Origin: Streptomyces amritsarensis
GTDB lineage: Bacteria > Actinomycetota > Actinomycetes > Streptomycetales > Streptomycetaceae
Reading direction: 5' to 3'
Assembly (NCBI RefSeq): GCF_001953875.1
Contig: NZ_MQUR01000037.1
Span: 1-63,478, forward strand
DNA length: 63,478 bases
In this document: one piece after another, positions 43,810 to 52,576 of the stretch
How positions within the stretch are numbered: the stretch's first letter is position 1
How the letters are laid out: each line of letters opens with the position of its first letter
Program-made: the position numbers and the translations under genes
The notes under the pieces: generated by a model
What the model saw: only the letters and a program-made list of their open reading frames with translations
What the model was told of the DNA's origin: nothing
The model's database searches: none

Positions 43810-44427
43810 ATGACCCGTATGCCCATGACGAACGCTCCGAAGACGGCAACGGTCGACGATGCCCGCATGGTCGGCCGCACCCTGGCCGCCGCCTTCGACG
43901 ACGACCCGATGATGCGCTGGTTCTTCCCCGACGGCGCCTCCCGCGAGGCGGGGCTGAACCGGTACTTCACCACGCTGTTCACCCGCCAGTACGTCCACCA
44001 CGGCGTCTGCGAGCGCACCGACGCCGCGGCCTCCTTCTGGGTGGCGCCGGAGGGGCAGGCGAAGGCGGTGCCCGACGCGGAGACCGTCCGGGAGCTCCAG
44101 GACATACTCGGCGACCGGGCCGCGCTGTTCCGGGAGGCCGTCGAGTCGGCCGCCGAGCACGCTCCGACCGAGCCGCACTGGTACCTCGCGGTGGTCGGAG
44201 CCGACCCCGCAGCCCGGGGCCTGGGCCACGGGGCGGCCCTGCTCCGCTCGGGCCTGGCCCAGGCCGACGCGGCGGGCCTGCCGGTCTACCTGGAGTCCTC
44301 CAAGCCCGACAACCTGCCCTTCTACGAGCACTTCGGCTTCACCGTGCTCGGGGAGGCCCGGCTGCCGGGAGGCGGCCCGGTGCTGTGGGCGATGCGCCGC
44401 GCCCCGCGCCCCGCGGCCGACGCCTGA
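43810..44427 (+). CDS. GNAT family N-acetyltransferase
   Basis: A 205-residue acetyltransferase with the GNAT core: N-terminal MVGRTLAAAFDDDPMMRWFFPD, the acetyl-CoA loop LAVVGADPAARGLGHGAALLRSGL (about 134-156) and the C-terminal YLESSKPDNLPFYEHFGFTVLGE. The pattern is close to the GNAT subgroup of unknown small-molecule specificity common in Streptomyces. ATG at 43810 is used, with alternatives 9 and 15 bases downstream. It is monocistronic. Confidence 0.88.
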   Translation: MTRMPMTNAPKTATVDDARMVGRTLAAAFDDDPMMRWFFPDGASREAGLNRYFTTLFTRQYVHHGVCERTDAAASFWVAPEGQAKAVPDAETVRELQDILGDRAALFREAVESAAEHAPTEPHWYLAVVGADPAARGLGHGAALLRSGLAQADAAGLPVYLESSKPDNLPFYEHFGFTVLGEARLPGGGPVLWAMRRAPRPAADA

Positions 44428-44557
44428 CGCGGCGCCGCGTTCCCCGAACGGCACCAGGCCGCCCCCTCGGCCGCGGCGCGGAACCGGCGGCGCCCCGGCA
44501 GCGGACCGAGGGGGTCCGGCTCGCGGGGCGCCGTGGCGTTGCGGGTCTGCCTGCGCG

Positions 44558-46204
44558 TCAGTTCGTCTGGTAGACGCCGAAGATGTCGACCACGAGGTCG
44601 ATGTCGTCCCAGCCCCGGTTCCAGAAGTCGACGATGCCGTTGCTCCCCATGCCGGCCTGGACCAGGTTCGGGACGGTGTCGTTGCGCTTCCAGTTCAGGT
44701 TGGAGGAGTTGGGCGGGGTGGGCCAGGTGGCCCAGTCGCCCTTGTAGGCGCTCAGCGAGTTCGGGTCCGGGGAGACGGTGAGGTACCCCTCGCCCCTGGT
44801 GTTGGTGACCGTGGTGTTCAGCACGTAGGCCGTGTTGGACGGGTACTGCGTGGACAGCGGCATGTAGATGTAGCCCTGGCCCTCCAGCGGCCCCCACGCC
44901 CAGTCCGAGCTGTCACGGGTATCGAGCAGGCGCTCCGGGACGAAGGGCAGGTAGGCGCCCCAACTGGCGGGGTGGTAGTAGCCGACGACGTCGACGATGA
45001 CGTCGGTGCCGCTCCACGCGCCGTTGCGGAAGTTGACGGTGCCGTCGGGGCCGACGGGCACGATCACCGAGTTGGCGACGGTCTGGCCGGCGCGGAAGTT
45101 CACGTTGGACGTGCTCGGGGCGGTGCTCCCGCCGGGGAACACCGTCAGGTGGCCGTCCTCGCGCGGGTTGGTGACGGTCACGTTCAGCGCGACCGCGGTG
45201 GTGCCGAACGGGATGCCGTCCCGGCCGGTGAACCTGACGTTGAAGGTGCTCTGCCCGCGGACCTGGCCCTGGGCGGTGCCGGTGCCGTTGCGGGTGTCGA
45301 CGAAGCGCGTCGGGTTCAGCGCGGTGTAGCCGCTGGACGAGGTCCGGGTGAAGTAGCCGGTGACGTCGGCGATCAGGTCGACCGACTCCCAGCCGCCGTT
45401 GTAGAGGTTGACGAAGCCGTTCCTGTCGACCGGCACGATCACCAGGTTCGGGACGGTCTGCCCCTTGGTGAAGTTGACGTTCGACGTGATCGGACGCTCG
45501 CTGCCCGCCGGCCAGACCGTGACGTGCCCGCCGCTGGTGGTGTTGGTGGCGGTGACGTTGAGCACCACGGCCGTGACCCCCGTGGGGATGTTGCCGTTGC
45601 CGGAGATCTGCACCCGGGTGGTGCCGTACGCCGGGACCTTGGCCTTCGGCCCGCCCGTGCCGTTACGGGTGTCCAGCAGGCGGGTGGGCGCGTACGGCGT
45701 GAAGTCGGAACCCGGCGTGACGACGGCCAGCGTGTTGGTGCCCCGGTCGCCGGTGGCGTCCTTCAGGGTGACCTTGATCGTGTAGGCGCCGATCTCCGCG
45801 TAGGAGTGGGCCACGGTGCGGTCGGTGGGACCGTAGGTGTCGAAGACGTCGGTGCTGCCGTCGCCCCACTCGATGTAGGCCGAGATCTGGGCGTCGGGGT
45901 CGATACCGACGGCGAGGCCCAGGCTGATTCCGCGGGCGCTGGTGCCCTTGGCGGTCAGGCCGACCGTCGGCTCCGTGGCGGCGGCCCCCTGCGCCTTGCC
46001 CTTGCCGGCGGGACGGACCGTACGCTCGGCGGCGCTCGTGAAGGTGTCGAAGTTCGACGCCGCCGCCTTGCCGAGGGCCGCATCCGGAGCGCTCACCCCG
46101 TGCGCCTCGGCCTTGCCCGGCTCGTCGGCCTGGGCCGTGCCCGGTACGAGTCCTGCACCGGCCGCGATGACGGCGGCGGAAACTATGAGTCGGCGAGTGC
46201 GCAC
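44558..46204 (-). CDS. secreted PKD protein with three beta-rich modules
   Basis: A 548-residue exported protein with a signal peptide (residues 1-28, core IVSAAVIAAGAGLVPGTAQA). After a linker comes a PKD-type beta-sandwich (about 70-150: AYIEWGDGSTDVFDTYG, HSYAEIGAYTIKVTLKD). Three modules of about 115 residues follow, each starting with the motif PTRLLDTRNGTG (the third PERLLDTRDSS), then SNVNF..GQTV and ending NxGWxxVDLIVDVxGYY. Many actinobacterial surface proteins carry this module; its ligand is not known to me. It has no catalytic motif. The start is GTG at 46204 behind a G-rich tract. Confidence 0.85.
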   Translation of the reverse strand: MRTRRLIVSAAVIAAGAGLVPGTAQADEPGKAEAHGVSAPDAALGKAAASNFDTFTSAAERTVRPAGKGKAQGAAATEPTVGLTAKGTSARGISLGLAVGIDPDAQISAYIEWGDGSTDVFDTYGPTDRTVAHSYAEIGAYTIKVTLKDATGDRGTNTLAVVTPGSDFTPYAPTRLLDTRNGTGGPKAKVPAYGTTRVQISGNGNIPTGVTAVVLNVTATNTTSGGHVTVWPAGSERPITSNVNFTKGQTVPNLVIVPVDRNGFVNLYNGGWESVDLIADVTGYFTRTSSSGYTALNPTRFVDTRNGTGTAQGQVRGQSTFNVRFTGRDGIPFGTTAVALNVTVTNPREDGHLTVFPGGSTAPSTSNVNFRAGQTVANSVIVPVGPDGTVNFRNGAWSGTDVIVDVVGYYHPASWGAYLPFVPERLLDTRDSSDWAWGPLEGQGYIYMPLSTQYPSNTAYVLNTTVTNTRGEGYLTVSPDPNSLSAYKGDWATWPTPPNSSNLNWKRNDTVPNLVQAGMGSNGIVDFWNRGWDDIDLVVDIFGVYQTN

Positions 46205-46330
46205 CGGCCCCCCATTTTCTCTCAAGGCTTGAACAGGTTCGAAAGCTCGCCCAGAGTACACACGCAACGGCCACTTGATCACCGGAGTATTCCCATCGGA
46301 CGGCGGCGTGGCCGCACGGGGGCTCTGCCC

Positions 46331-46364
46331 GTCCGGCCCCGGGCCGGTCGGCCCGGGGCGGGAC
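46331..46364 (-). terminator. terminator after rsgA
   Basis: GTCCGGCCCCGGGCC pairs with GGCCCGGGGCGGGAC (14 of 15 positions) around GGTC. It lies 7 bases past the rsgA stop on the minus strand. Confidence 0.8.
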
Positions 46365-46371
46365 GGGCGGG

Positions 46372-47538
46372 TCAGACCCGGCCGCCGCGCTTGGCGGAGT
46401 AATTGGCCCGGCCCTCGGCCGACTTCAGCCGCCAGTCACGGCGGATCTCCGACCGCAGCCGGGCATCGGTCTTGGCCACGATCCGCTGGTTCTCCCGCAG
46501 GAGCTTGCGGTAGCTCTCCAGACGCCGCTCAGGCAGCGCCCCCGACTCCAGCGCGGCGAGCACCGCGCACCCCGGCTCCGCCTCGTGGGCGCAGTCGTGG
46601 AAGCGGCATTCGGCGGCGTAGTCCTCGATCTCGGAGAAGACCTGCCCGACCCCCGCCTCCGCGTCGAAGAGCCCGACGCCGCGCAGGCCCGGGGTGTCGA
46701 TGAGGACCCCTCCGCCCGGCAGGACGAGGAGGTTGCGGGTGGTCGTGGTGTGGCGTCCCTTGCCGTCGACGTCACGGATGGCCTGAACCTCCATGGCGTC
46801 CGTGCCGAGCAGCGCGTTCGCCAGGGTGGACTTGCCCGCGCCGGAGACGCCCAGCAGGACACTGGTGCCGGAGGCGACGATCGCACCGAGGACGTCGGTG
46901 CCCTCCCCCGTGTGGGAGGAGGCCGTCAGGACCTGGACGCCCGGGGCGGTGGTCTCCACGTCCTGGACCAGGTGCCCGAGCGTGACCGGGTCCGGGACCA
47001 GATCCGCCTTGGTGAGGACGACCAGGGGCTGCGCCCCCGACGCCCAGGAGTCGGCCGACGTGCGCAGCAGCGCGTCACCGCTCGAACTGGCCATCGCGAG
47101 CGCGAGGAACCGTTCGATCCGCCCGAGGTCGAGTTCGACCGCGAGCGACACACAGATGACGATGTGATCGATGTTGGTGGCCAGCACCTGGCCTTCGGAA
47201 CGCTTGGACGAGGTCGACCGCACGAAGGCGGTCCGCCGAGGCAGGATCGTCTGCGCGTACCGGGGATCGCTGCCCTCGGGGTCGACGGCGACCCAGTCCC
47301 CCGTGCACACGACCTTCATCGGGTCGTGGGGAACGACGAACGCGGTGTCGGCACGGACGACGCCGTCAGGGGTGGCCACGTCGCACTGACCGCGGTCGAC
47401 CCGGACGACCCGGCCCGGGACCAGGCCCTGGGCGGCGTACGGGGTGAACTCGGCCTCCCAGCCCTCGTCCCAGCCGTAGACGGCGAGCGGGTGCTGGACG
47501 GCGGAAGAGGAAAACGGGTGGAGCGAAGCGTCGGACAA
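46372..47538 (-). CDS. rsgA: ribosome small-subunit-dependent GTPase A
   Basis: A 388-residue circularly permuted GTPase that checks late 30S maturation. Domains in order: an OB fold (about 30-105), the permuted G domain with LTKADL (G4) before GVSGAGKST (G1), then DTPGLRG (G3), and the C-terminal zinc knuckle with Cys/His ligands CRFHDCAHEAEPGC. The start is TTG, with GAAGGG 7 bases upstream; that ribosome site lies in a hairpin, and a 23-codon ORF with a strong ribosome site precedes it. It ends with a GC hairpin. The longer frame to 47775 has no ribosome site. Confidence 0.93.
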   Translation of the reverse strand: MSDASLHPFSSSAVQHPLAVYGWDEGWEAEFTPYAAQGLVPGRVVRVDRGQCDVATPDGVVRADTAFVVPHDPMKVVCTGDWVAVDPEGSDPRYAQTILPRRTAFVRSTSSKRSEGQVLATNIDHIVICVSLAVELDLGRIERFLALAMASSSGDALLRTSADSWASGAQPLVVLTKADLVPDPVTLGHLVQDVETTAPGVQVLTASSHTGEGTDVLGAIVASGTSVLLGVSGAGKSTLANALLGTDAMEVQAIRDVDGKGRHTTTTRNLLVLPGGGVLIDTPGLRGVGLFDAEAGVGQVFSEIEDYAAECRFHDCAHEAEPGCAVLAALESGALPERRLESYRKLLRENQRIVAKTDARLRSEIRRDWRLKSAEGRANYSAKRGGRV

Positions 47539-47563
47539 GGGGAACCCTTCGAAGGGTGGCCCC
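47539..47563 (-). promoter_or_regulatory. hairpin covering the rsgA ribosome-binding site
   Basis: Immediately before the rsgA TTG the minus strand reads GGGG-CC-ACCCTTCGAAGGGT-T-CCCC. The palindrome ACCCTTCGAAGGGT pairs the ribosome site GAAGGG with CCCTTC, and the outer GGGG/CCCC extends the stem. When folded, rsgA translation would be blocked. A second hairpin, GCGCT-CAAA-AGCGC, lies just upstream at 47570-47583. Confidence 0.6.
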
Positions 47564-47569
47564 GGCGGC

Positions 47570-47583
47570 GCGCTTTTGAGCGC
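47570..47583 (-). promoter_or_regulatory. upstream leader hairpin of rsgA
   Basis: GCGCT-CAAA-AGCGC on the minus strand, between the stop of the 23-codon leader ORF and the ribosome-site hairpin. It is short but could take part in alternative folding. Confidence 0.45.
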
Positions 47584-47597
47584 GGATCGAGTGGGTG

Positions 47598-47669
47598 TCA
47601 GCCGGAGACCACAGAGGTGGGAACGATGAACTCCTGAATGCGGGCAGAGCCCGTCACCGTGACAGTCAT
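47598..47669 (-). CDS. 23-residue leader peptide or small protein upstream of rsgA
   Basis: A 23-codon ORF on the minus strand beginning MTVTVTGSARIQ and ending PTSVVSG. It has an ideal GGAGGTGAGG ribosome site 6 bases before the ATG, better than that of rsgA itself. It ends 59 bases before the rsgA start. The peptide is uncharged apart from one Arg and one Glu and has no signal sequence. With the hairpins that follow, it looks like a leader peptide controlling rsgA; a stand-alone small protein or modified-peptide precursor is the alternative. I do not recognise it. Confidence 0.6.
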   Translation of the reverse strand: MTVTVTGSARIQEFIVPTSVVSG

Positions 47670-48043
47670 CAATGTCCTCACCTCCTGCTTCTTCTCGACG
47701 AACCAACACCGCGCCCTCGGCAACGACACAACCGCGCCGCGGAACGAGCAGAACCATAGCCGCACCCCAGGACACGGCACCACCGATAAATTCGGGGCCC
47801 CACCGGCACGACGCCGACGGCCGCTCCGGACCTCCGACGCGGCGCGCAAGCTCCGGGCCGGTGGCGCGCCGAGCCCGCCCTCACGCTCCCGCATTCGGTA
47901 AGGACTCCGTAAGGTCGGCTCTCCACACAGAGGCCGGCGCCGCCGGTAGCTTCACCGGTAGTGAACGGCGGCCCCTGCAATCTGGTGGAGAGCAGGGGCA
48001 GTTGAGACGCCGCGGACTATGGGAGATGGCGAAGGGGGCGGCT
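47670..48043. other. divergent intergenic region, rsgA leader and SGNH esterase
   Basis: About 370 bases between two diverging units. The minus-strand ribosome site of the leader ORF is at 47678-47687. The central part is A/T-richer around 47785-47800 (GATAAATTC), a plausible promoter area. Nothing else is recognised. Confidence 0.5.
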
Positions 48044-50506
48044 GTGGCGTGGTCGAGAACCATGAGAACGGCGGTGCTGGCCCTGGTGGCGGCACTACTC
48101 ATATCGATAGGCGCGGCGCTGCCGACAGCTCGCGCAGCTGACCGGCCGGTGACCTTTTGCGGCAGCGTCATCAACGTCATCAACTGCCGATGGGGTACCG
48201 ACCGCGCCGCCTACAACATCGTGGGCAACGCCTACAGCTTCTTCAACGGCAGCACCGTACGGGTTGAGGGAGGGAACCTGTATCTGGGAAATGCGGGCAT
48301 CTACCGCAACAACACCTTCGTCGCTGACCGAATCATCATCCACGAGAACGCCGTTGAGGGGCTGACCGCCCCGGGCAACGGCAACGTGTTCATCGGCAAC
48401 GTCGAGATCGCCCGCGTCAACCAGATCTACCGCGAGGTGGTCGAGCTGCGGGAATGCACCACCAACCTGGTACGCACCACCACCACCGGCTGGAACTTCG
48501 AAGAGTTCGATGAGGCGGGCGACGCCCGCCCCGACGGCCTGCTGGGACCGGCCGACCTGCAAGCGGTGCTGAACGATGATGATTTCACCGACGCCGCGCG
48601 GGACTGTGCCCGCCTGCTGTCCCGATTCGACTACGAGCACTTCAGCGCGGTGCAGACCGAGCGGGGCGCGCAGGACAACCGCATGGCCAACCGGGACGAC
48701 TTCCAACGGTTCAACGATCACCTTGCCCGCTGCGAGGAGGAGATGGAGCGGCAGGCAGTTGTGGGGGATGCGGGTGGCATGGTGACCGCACTGCTGGACT
48801 GCGCCCGCGACGGGAACGAGAACGGGCCCGCGAACACCGGCTCGGACGGTGCGGGCGGAAACGCCACGCAGCCGGACCCCGACCCCGGTACCGACGGCCA
48901 GTTTCCCGGTCAGAACACCCAGCCCGGAGACTGGACCATCGGTTCCGGGCTCGGCGTGGGCGCAGTCAAGGACGAGCTGAAAAAGCGGGGCCTGCCCCAA
49001 CTCCCCACAACAGCCAGCACCACCGACATACGGATGCTCCCCCTGGGAGACTCCATCACCTATGGTGTCGGCGCGCAGGGCGGCTCAAGCTATAGGGGCC
49101 GGCTGTGGGACTTCCTCGCACACGATCTGCGCTCTTTGGACTTCGCCGGAACGGTGAAGTCGGGCACCGGCCCTGACCGAGACCACGAAGGGCACAAAGG
49201 CTGGAGCATCGGCCAGATCGACGCCATCGCCAACTGCACCATGGCCAGGTACCGGCCGAACGTGGTCACCCTGCACATCGGCACCAACGACATGAACGGC
49301 AACGTAGACGTGGACCAGGCGCCCGCCCGGCTGCGCACACTGATCACCAAGATCGTCAGTGCCGCCCCGGAAACCACCGTCCTGGTCGCCACACTGGTGC
49401 CGTCCTCCACCCCGGAAGTCAACGAGCGGATCAAGCGGTACAACGCCGCAATCCCCGGCATCGTCAACAGCTTCCGGGCCGCCGGTGACCATGTGCGGCT
49501 GGTCGACATGAACGCCCTCACGCCCGAAGACCTCAACGACTGGCTGCACCCCAAGGCCCTCGGCTACGAGAAGATGGCCAACGCCTTCTACAGGGGAATC
49601 CACCAGGCCATGAGCGATGGCTGGATAGCTCGCCCGCGTCCGCAGGACCCGTCCCCGTGCGCTACGCAGCGCCCGGCCACAGATGACGGCTGGGACTGGA
49701 AGGGCACCGTCGCCTCCGGGGTCGGCGCTCCCCGATCCGACCTGCGGTGGGCCGACCTCAATGGCGATGGCAGGGACGACTACCTCGTCATCGACGGCCA
49801 GGGGCGAATCCGCGCCTGGCTCAATGACGGCCCCGCTCCCGGCAGCGGCTGGAAGTGGAAATGGAGCGGCGAAGTCGCCTCCGGTGTGGGCGCGACCCGC
49901 GATCAGGTACGCCTCGCTGATCTCAACGGCGACAACCGTGTCGACTATCTGGTGGTCGACGACCAGGGCAAGGCGCGCGCCTGGATGAACAGCGGCCCCG
50001 CCGCAGGTGGAGGCTGGGCGTGGAAGTGGACCGGTGAAGTCGCTTCCGGGGTAGGCGCCGCAAGCGACCAGGTGCGCTTCGCCGATCTCAACGGCGACAA
50101 GCGTGCCGACTACCTCGTCGTCGACGGCCAAGGCCGCGCCCGGGCCTGGCTGAACAACGGGCCCGCCGACGGCGGGGGCTGGGCGTGGGGGTGGAAGGGT
50201 GAGGTCGCCTCCGGTGTGGGCGCGACCCGTGATCAGGTACGGCTCGTCGATCTCAATGGGGACGACCGTGTCGACTATCTCGTTCTAGGCGACCACGGGC
50301 AGGTACGCGCCTGGATGAACAGCGGCCCCGCCGCAGGTGGAGGCTGGGCGTGGAAGTGGGCCGGTGAAGTTGCCTCCGGGGTCGGTGCCCTCCGCGACAA
50401 CATCGACTTCGCCGACCTCGACGGAGACAGGCGCAGCGACTACCTGGTGGTCCGGGACAACGGGGCGGCCACCGGCTGGCTGAACGACCGCCTCCCCCTC
50501 GGCTGA
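48044..50506 (+). CDS. secreted SGNH/GDSL esterase with C-terminal FG-GAP repeats
   Basis: An 820-residue exported protein. The GTG start has AAGGGGG upstream (ATG at 48026 is the alternative), and a signal peptide follows (core AVLALVAALLISIGAAL, cut near ARAAD). Residues about 30-270 are an unassigned N-terminal region with cysteines. The SGNH hydrolase domain spans about 320-515: block I LPLGDSITYG, block III HIGTNDMN and block V DWLHP with the catalytic His. The last 270 residues are five FG-GAP/VCBS-type repeats of about 52 residues, each with a calcium-binding-like DLNGDxRxDYLV. It probably deacylates a polysaccharide or lipid outside the cell. Confidence 0.88.
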   Translation: MAWSRTMRTAVLALVAALLISIGAALPTARAADRPVTFCGSVINVINCRWGTDRAAYNIVGNAYSFFNGSTVRVEGGNLYLGNAGIYRNNTFVADRIIIHENAVEGLTAPGNGNVFIGNVEIARVNQIYREVVELRECTTNLVRTTTTGWNFEEFDEAGDARPDGLLGPADLQAVLNDDDFTDAARDCARLLSRFDYEHFSAVQTERGAQDNRMANRDDFQRFNDHLARCEEEMERQAVVGDAGGMVTALLDCARDGNENGPANTGSDGAGGNATQPDPDPGTDGQFPGQNTQPGDWTIGSGLGVGAVKDELKKRGLPQLPTTASTTDIRMLPLGDSITYGVGAQGGSSYRGRLWDFLAHDLRSLDFAGTVKSGTGPDRDHEGHKGWSIGQIDAIANCTMARYRPNVVTLHIGTNDMNGNVDVDQAPARLRTLITKIVSAAPETTVLVATLVPSSTPEVNERIKRYNAAIPGIVNSFRAAGDHVRLVDMNALTPEDLNDWLHPKALGYEKMANAFYRGIHQAMSDGWIARPRPQDPSPCATQRPATDDGWDWKGTVASGVGAPRSDLRWADLNGDGRDDYLVIDGQGRIRAWLNDGPAPGSGWKWKWSGEVASGVGATRDQVRLADLNGDNRVDYLVVDDQGKARAWMNSGPAAGGGWAWKWTGEVASGVGAASDQVRFADLNGDKRADYLVVDGQGRARAWLNNGPADGGGWAWGWKGEVASGVGATRDQVRLVDLNGDDRVDYLVLGDHGQVRAWMNSGPAAGGGWAWKWAGEVASGVGALRDNIDFADLDGDRRSDYLVVRDNGAATGWLNDRLPLG

Positions 50507-50522
50507 CGCCAGAGCGCCCACG

Positions 50523-50567
50523 CCGCGCCCCCTGCCAGAGCGTGAACCGTGCCGGCAGGGGGCGCGG
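50523..50567 (+). terminator. terminator after the SGNH esterase gene
   Basis: CCGCGCCCCCTGCC and GGCAGGGGGCGCGG form a perfect 14-bp stem around a 17-base loop, 16 bases past the stop codon. Confidence 0.85.
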
Positions 50568-50762
50568 TCGTTCGGTGGCTGCCGGGCGGACCGGCCGCCT
50601 CGACGAGATCATCCGGATCTGCGAGCGGCAGGGTGTCCCGATGCTTGCCGACCGCGTCCACCCGGGGGCAGGGCGCAGGTTCCCGAGGGGTTCTCCCTCA
50701 CGCTCTCCGTGCCGCTTTCCGCATCCTCAGCCGCGTGCTCGACCCGGTGCCCGGCCTGGTGC

Positions 50763-51305
50763 TCAGCCTGGTGCTCCGTCGAGCCGCCGGGCCAGCACCT
50801 GTCCCGGCCAGTCCCCGGACAGGAAGGGTTCGGTGGGTGTGAAGCCGCTGCGCACGTAGAACGCGACCAGTTCACCCCCGCCGCCCGCCCAGCAGTCGAC
50901 GCGCAGGAGGGCGATGCCGGCCCGCCGGGTCTCTTCGGCGGCGTGCGCCAGCAGGGCCGCGCCGATGCCCCGGCCCGCGTACCGCCGGTCGGAGACCAGC
51001 AGCCGCACGTACCGCTCGGGCTCCCCGGCCGGCGCGATCGGCAGCTGCGGGCTGGGCCCGGAGTCCAGCACCAGGGCTCCGACGGGCACTCCGGCCAGCT
51101 CCGCGACGTACGGGGTGTTCTCGGTGGTGTAGCGCTCGACCCGCTCGGTGCCGCCGGGCCGCTGCGAGTACGGGATCGTGCCCCACTGCTCGGTGTTGCC
51201 GCGGGCGTTCATCCAGGCCACGGCGGAGTCGAGCATCTCCAGCAGGGCCGGTGCGTCCGCCGGGCCGCCCGGTCGGATCCGTATCGCATGGTGCGCGCTT
51301 TTCAC
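50763..51305 (-). CDS. GNAT family N-acetyltransferase
   Basis: A 180-residue acetyltransferase with a full GNAT fold: IRPGGPADAPALLEMLDSAVAW, then the acetyl-CoA motif YVRLLVSDRRYAGRGIGAALLAHA (about 92-115) and LRVDCWAGGGGELVAFYVRSGFTPTE. It is a close relative of small-substrate GNATs of unknown specificity. The start is GTG. It lies downstream of the YihY-like gene on the same strand after a 138-base GC-rich gap. Confidence 0.87.
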   Translation of the reverse strand: MKSAHHAIRIRPGGPADAPALLEMLDSAVAWMNARGNTEQWGTIPYSQRPGGTERVERYTTENTPYVAELAGVPVGALVLDSGPSPQLPIAPAGEPERYVRLLVSDRRYAGRGIGAALLAHAAEETRRAGIALLRVDCWAGGGGELVAFYVRSGFTPTEPFLSGDWPGQVLARRLDGAPG

Positions 51306-51443
51306 GCCGGAAGCCTACCGGGGAAAGCGGACCGGCAGGCGTCGCCCGATGCCGGCCGGCGGGCCGGGGACCGAGCCGCCCCCGCGCCCCGGCGGTCCGG
51401 CGCCCCGGCGATCCGGCGGTCCCGCGGTCCGCCGACCCGGCTG

Positions 51444-52559
51444 TCAGTGTTTGCGCAGGCGCGAGGAGTAGTCCTCGGGCGGCAGGAACTTCGACCAGCG
51501 TTCCGGGAACTCCGACGGCATGCCCTCGTCCTCGTCGTCCTCCGACTCGCCCTCCGCCATCGCCCGCCACGCGGCGGCCCGCGCGACCAGCTGTGCGGCC
51601 TCCGCCTCCCGGATCCGCTCGTTCGCCTCGCGCGCCGCCGCCGTCGCCACCGACGGCCAGACGCGGTCGATGGCGGCGTTGACGGCGGCGCCGACGAGCA
51701 CCGCGAAGGCCGAGATGCCGATCCAGAGCAGGACGGCGACGGGCGCGGCGAGGGAACCGTAGATGGTCGGACCCTCCACCGTGTTGGTGAGGTAGATCCG
51801 CAGCAGGAACGAGCCCAGCACCCACATCGCCAGCGCCACCAGCGCACCCGGCACGTCCTCGATCCACGGTGAGCGCACGGGCACGGACACGTGGTAGAGG
51901 GTGGTCAGGAAGGCGATGGACAACAGGGTCACGGTCGGCCAGTACAGGACGGCGATCACCTCGGTGCCCCACGGGACCAGCCGGACGACGGCGTCCGGCC
52001 CGACCACCATCAGCGGCAGCACGATCGCGCCGATCAGCAGGGCGATGACGTAGAGGAGGAAGGCCAGCAGCCGGGTCTTGACGATGCCGCGGTGCCCGTC
52101 GAGCCCGTACATGACGGTGATGGTGTCGATGAAGACGTTGACGGCCCGGGATCCCGACCACAGGGCGAAGGCGAAGCCGAGCGAGATCAGGTCGGGTCTG
52201 CCGCTGCGGGTGACGTCGTCCAGCAGGGGTCTGGCGATGTCGTTGACGCCGCGGTCGGACAGGACCGTGCCGACCGCGCGCAGGATGTTCTCCTCGATGC
52301 TCTCGACCGTGCGGGTGTCGGTCCATCCGTCGACGTAGCCGAGCAGGCCCAGCAGGCCCAGGAACAGCGGGGGCAGGGAGAGCAGGGTGAAGAACGCCGC
52401 CTCGGCCGCGAGACCGAGGATCCGGTACTCGATGCACGAGTTGACGGTGTCCTTCAACAGCAGCCAGCCCATCTTCCGCTTCGATACGTTGCGGTAGAGG
52501 GCGCGGGCCCGGTGGAGCCGTCCTGGGATCCGCTCGGGTGTTTCTTTTGCTGGCTGCAC
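51444..52559 (-). CDS. YihY/BrkB family membrane protein
   Basis: A 371-residue inner-membrane protein of the YihY/virulence factor BrkB family (once thought to be RNase BN). About six hydrophobic segments are seen (AAEAAFFTLLSLPPLFLGLLGLL; LISLGFAFALWSGS; LLAFLLYVIALLIGAIVLPLMVV; VIAVLYWPTVTLLSIAFLTTL; ALVALAMWVLGSFLL; VAVLLWIGISAFAVLVGAAVNAAID). The C-terminal tail is cytoplasmic and acidic (EGESEDDEDEG). Function is unknown. The start GTG lies 17 bases from the divergent AidB-like start, so an internal start (MGWLLLK) is possible. Confidence 0.86.
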   Translation of the reverse strand: MQPAKETPERIPGRLHRARALYRNVSKRKMGWLLLKDTVNSCIEYRILGLAAEAAFFTLLSLPPLFLGLLGLLGYVDGWTDTRTVESIEENILRAVGTVLSDRGVNDIARPLLDDVTRSGRPDLISLGFAFALWSGSRAVNVFIDTITVMYGLDGHRGIVKTRLLAFLLYVIALLIGAIVLPLMVVGPDAVVRLVPWGTEVIAVLYWPTVTLLSIAFLTTLYHVSVPVRSPWIEDVPGALVALAMWVLGSFLLRIYLTNTVEGPTIYGSLAAPVAVLLWIGISAFAVLVGAAVNAAIDRVWPSVATAAAREANERIREAEAAQLVARAAAWRAMAEGESEDDEDEGMPSEFPERWSKFLPPEDYSSRLRKH

Positions 52560-52576
52560 GTCCTTACGGTATCCGC

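Noticed and set aside
46372..47775. rsgA starting at 47775 as a 467-residue protein
   Set aside because: The extra N-terminus reads through the leader ORF region and has no ribosome site; TTG at 47538 has one.
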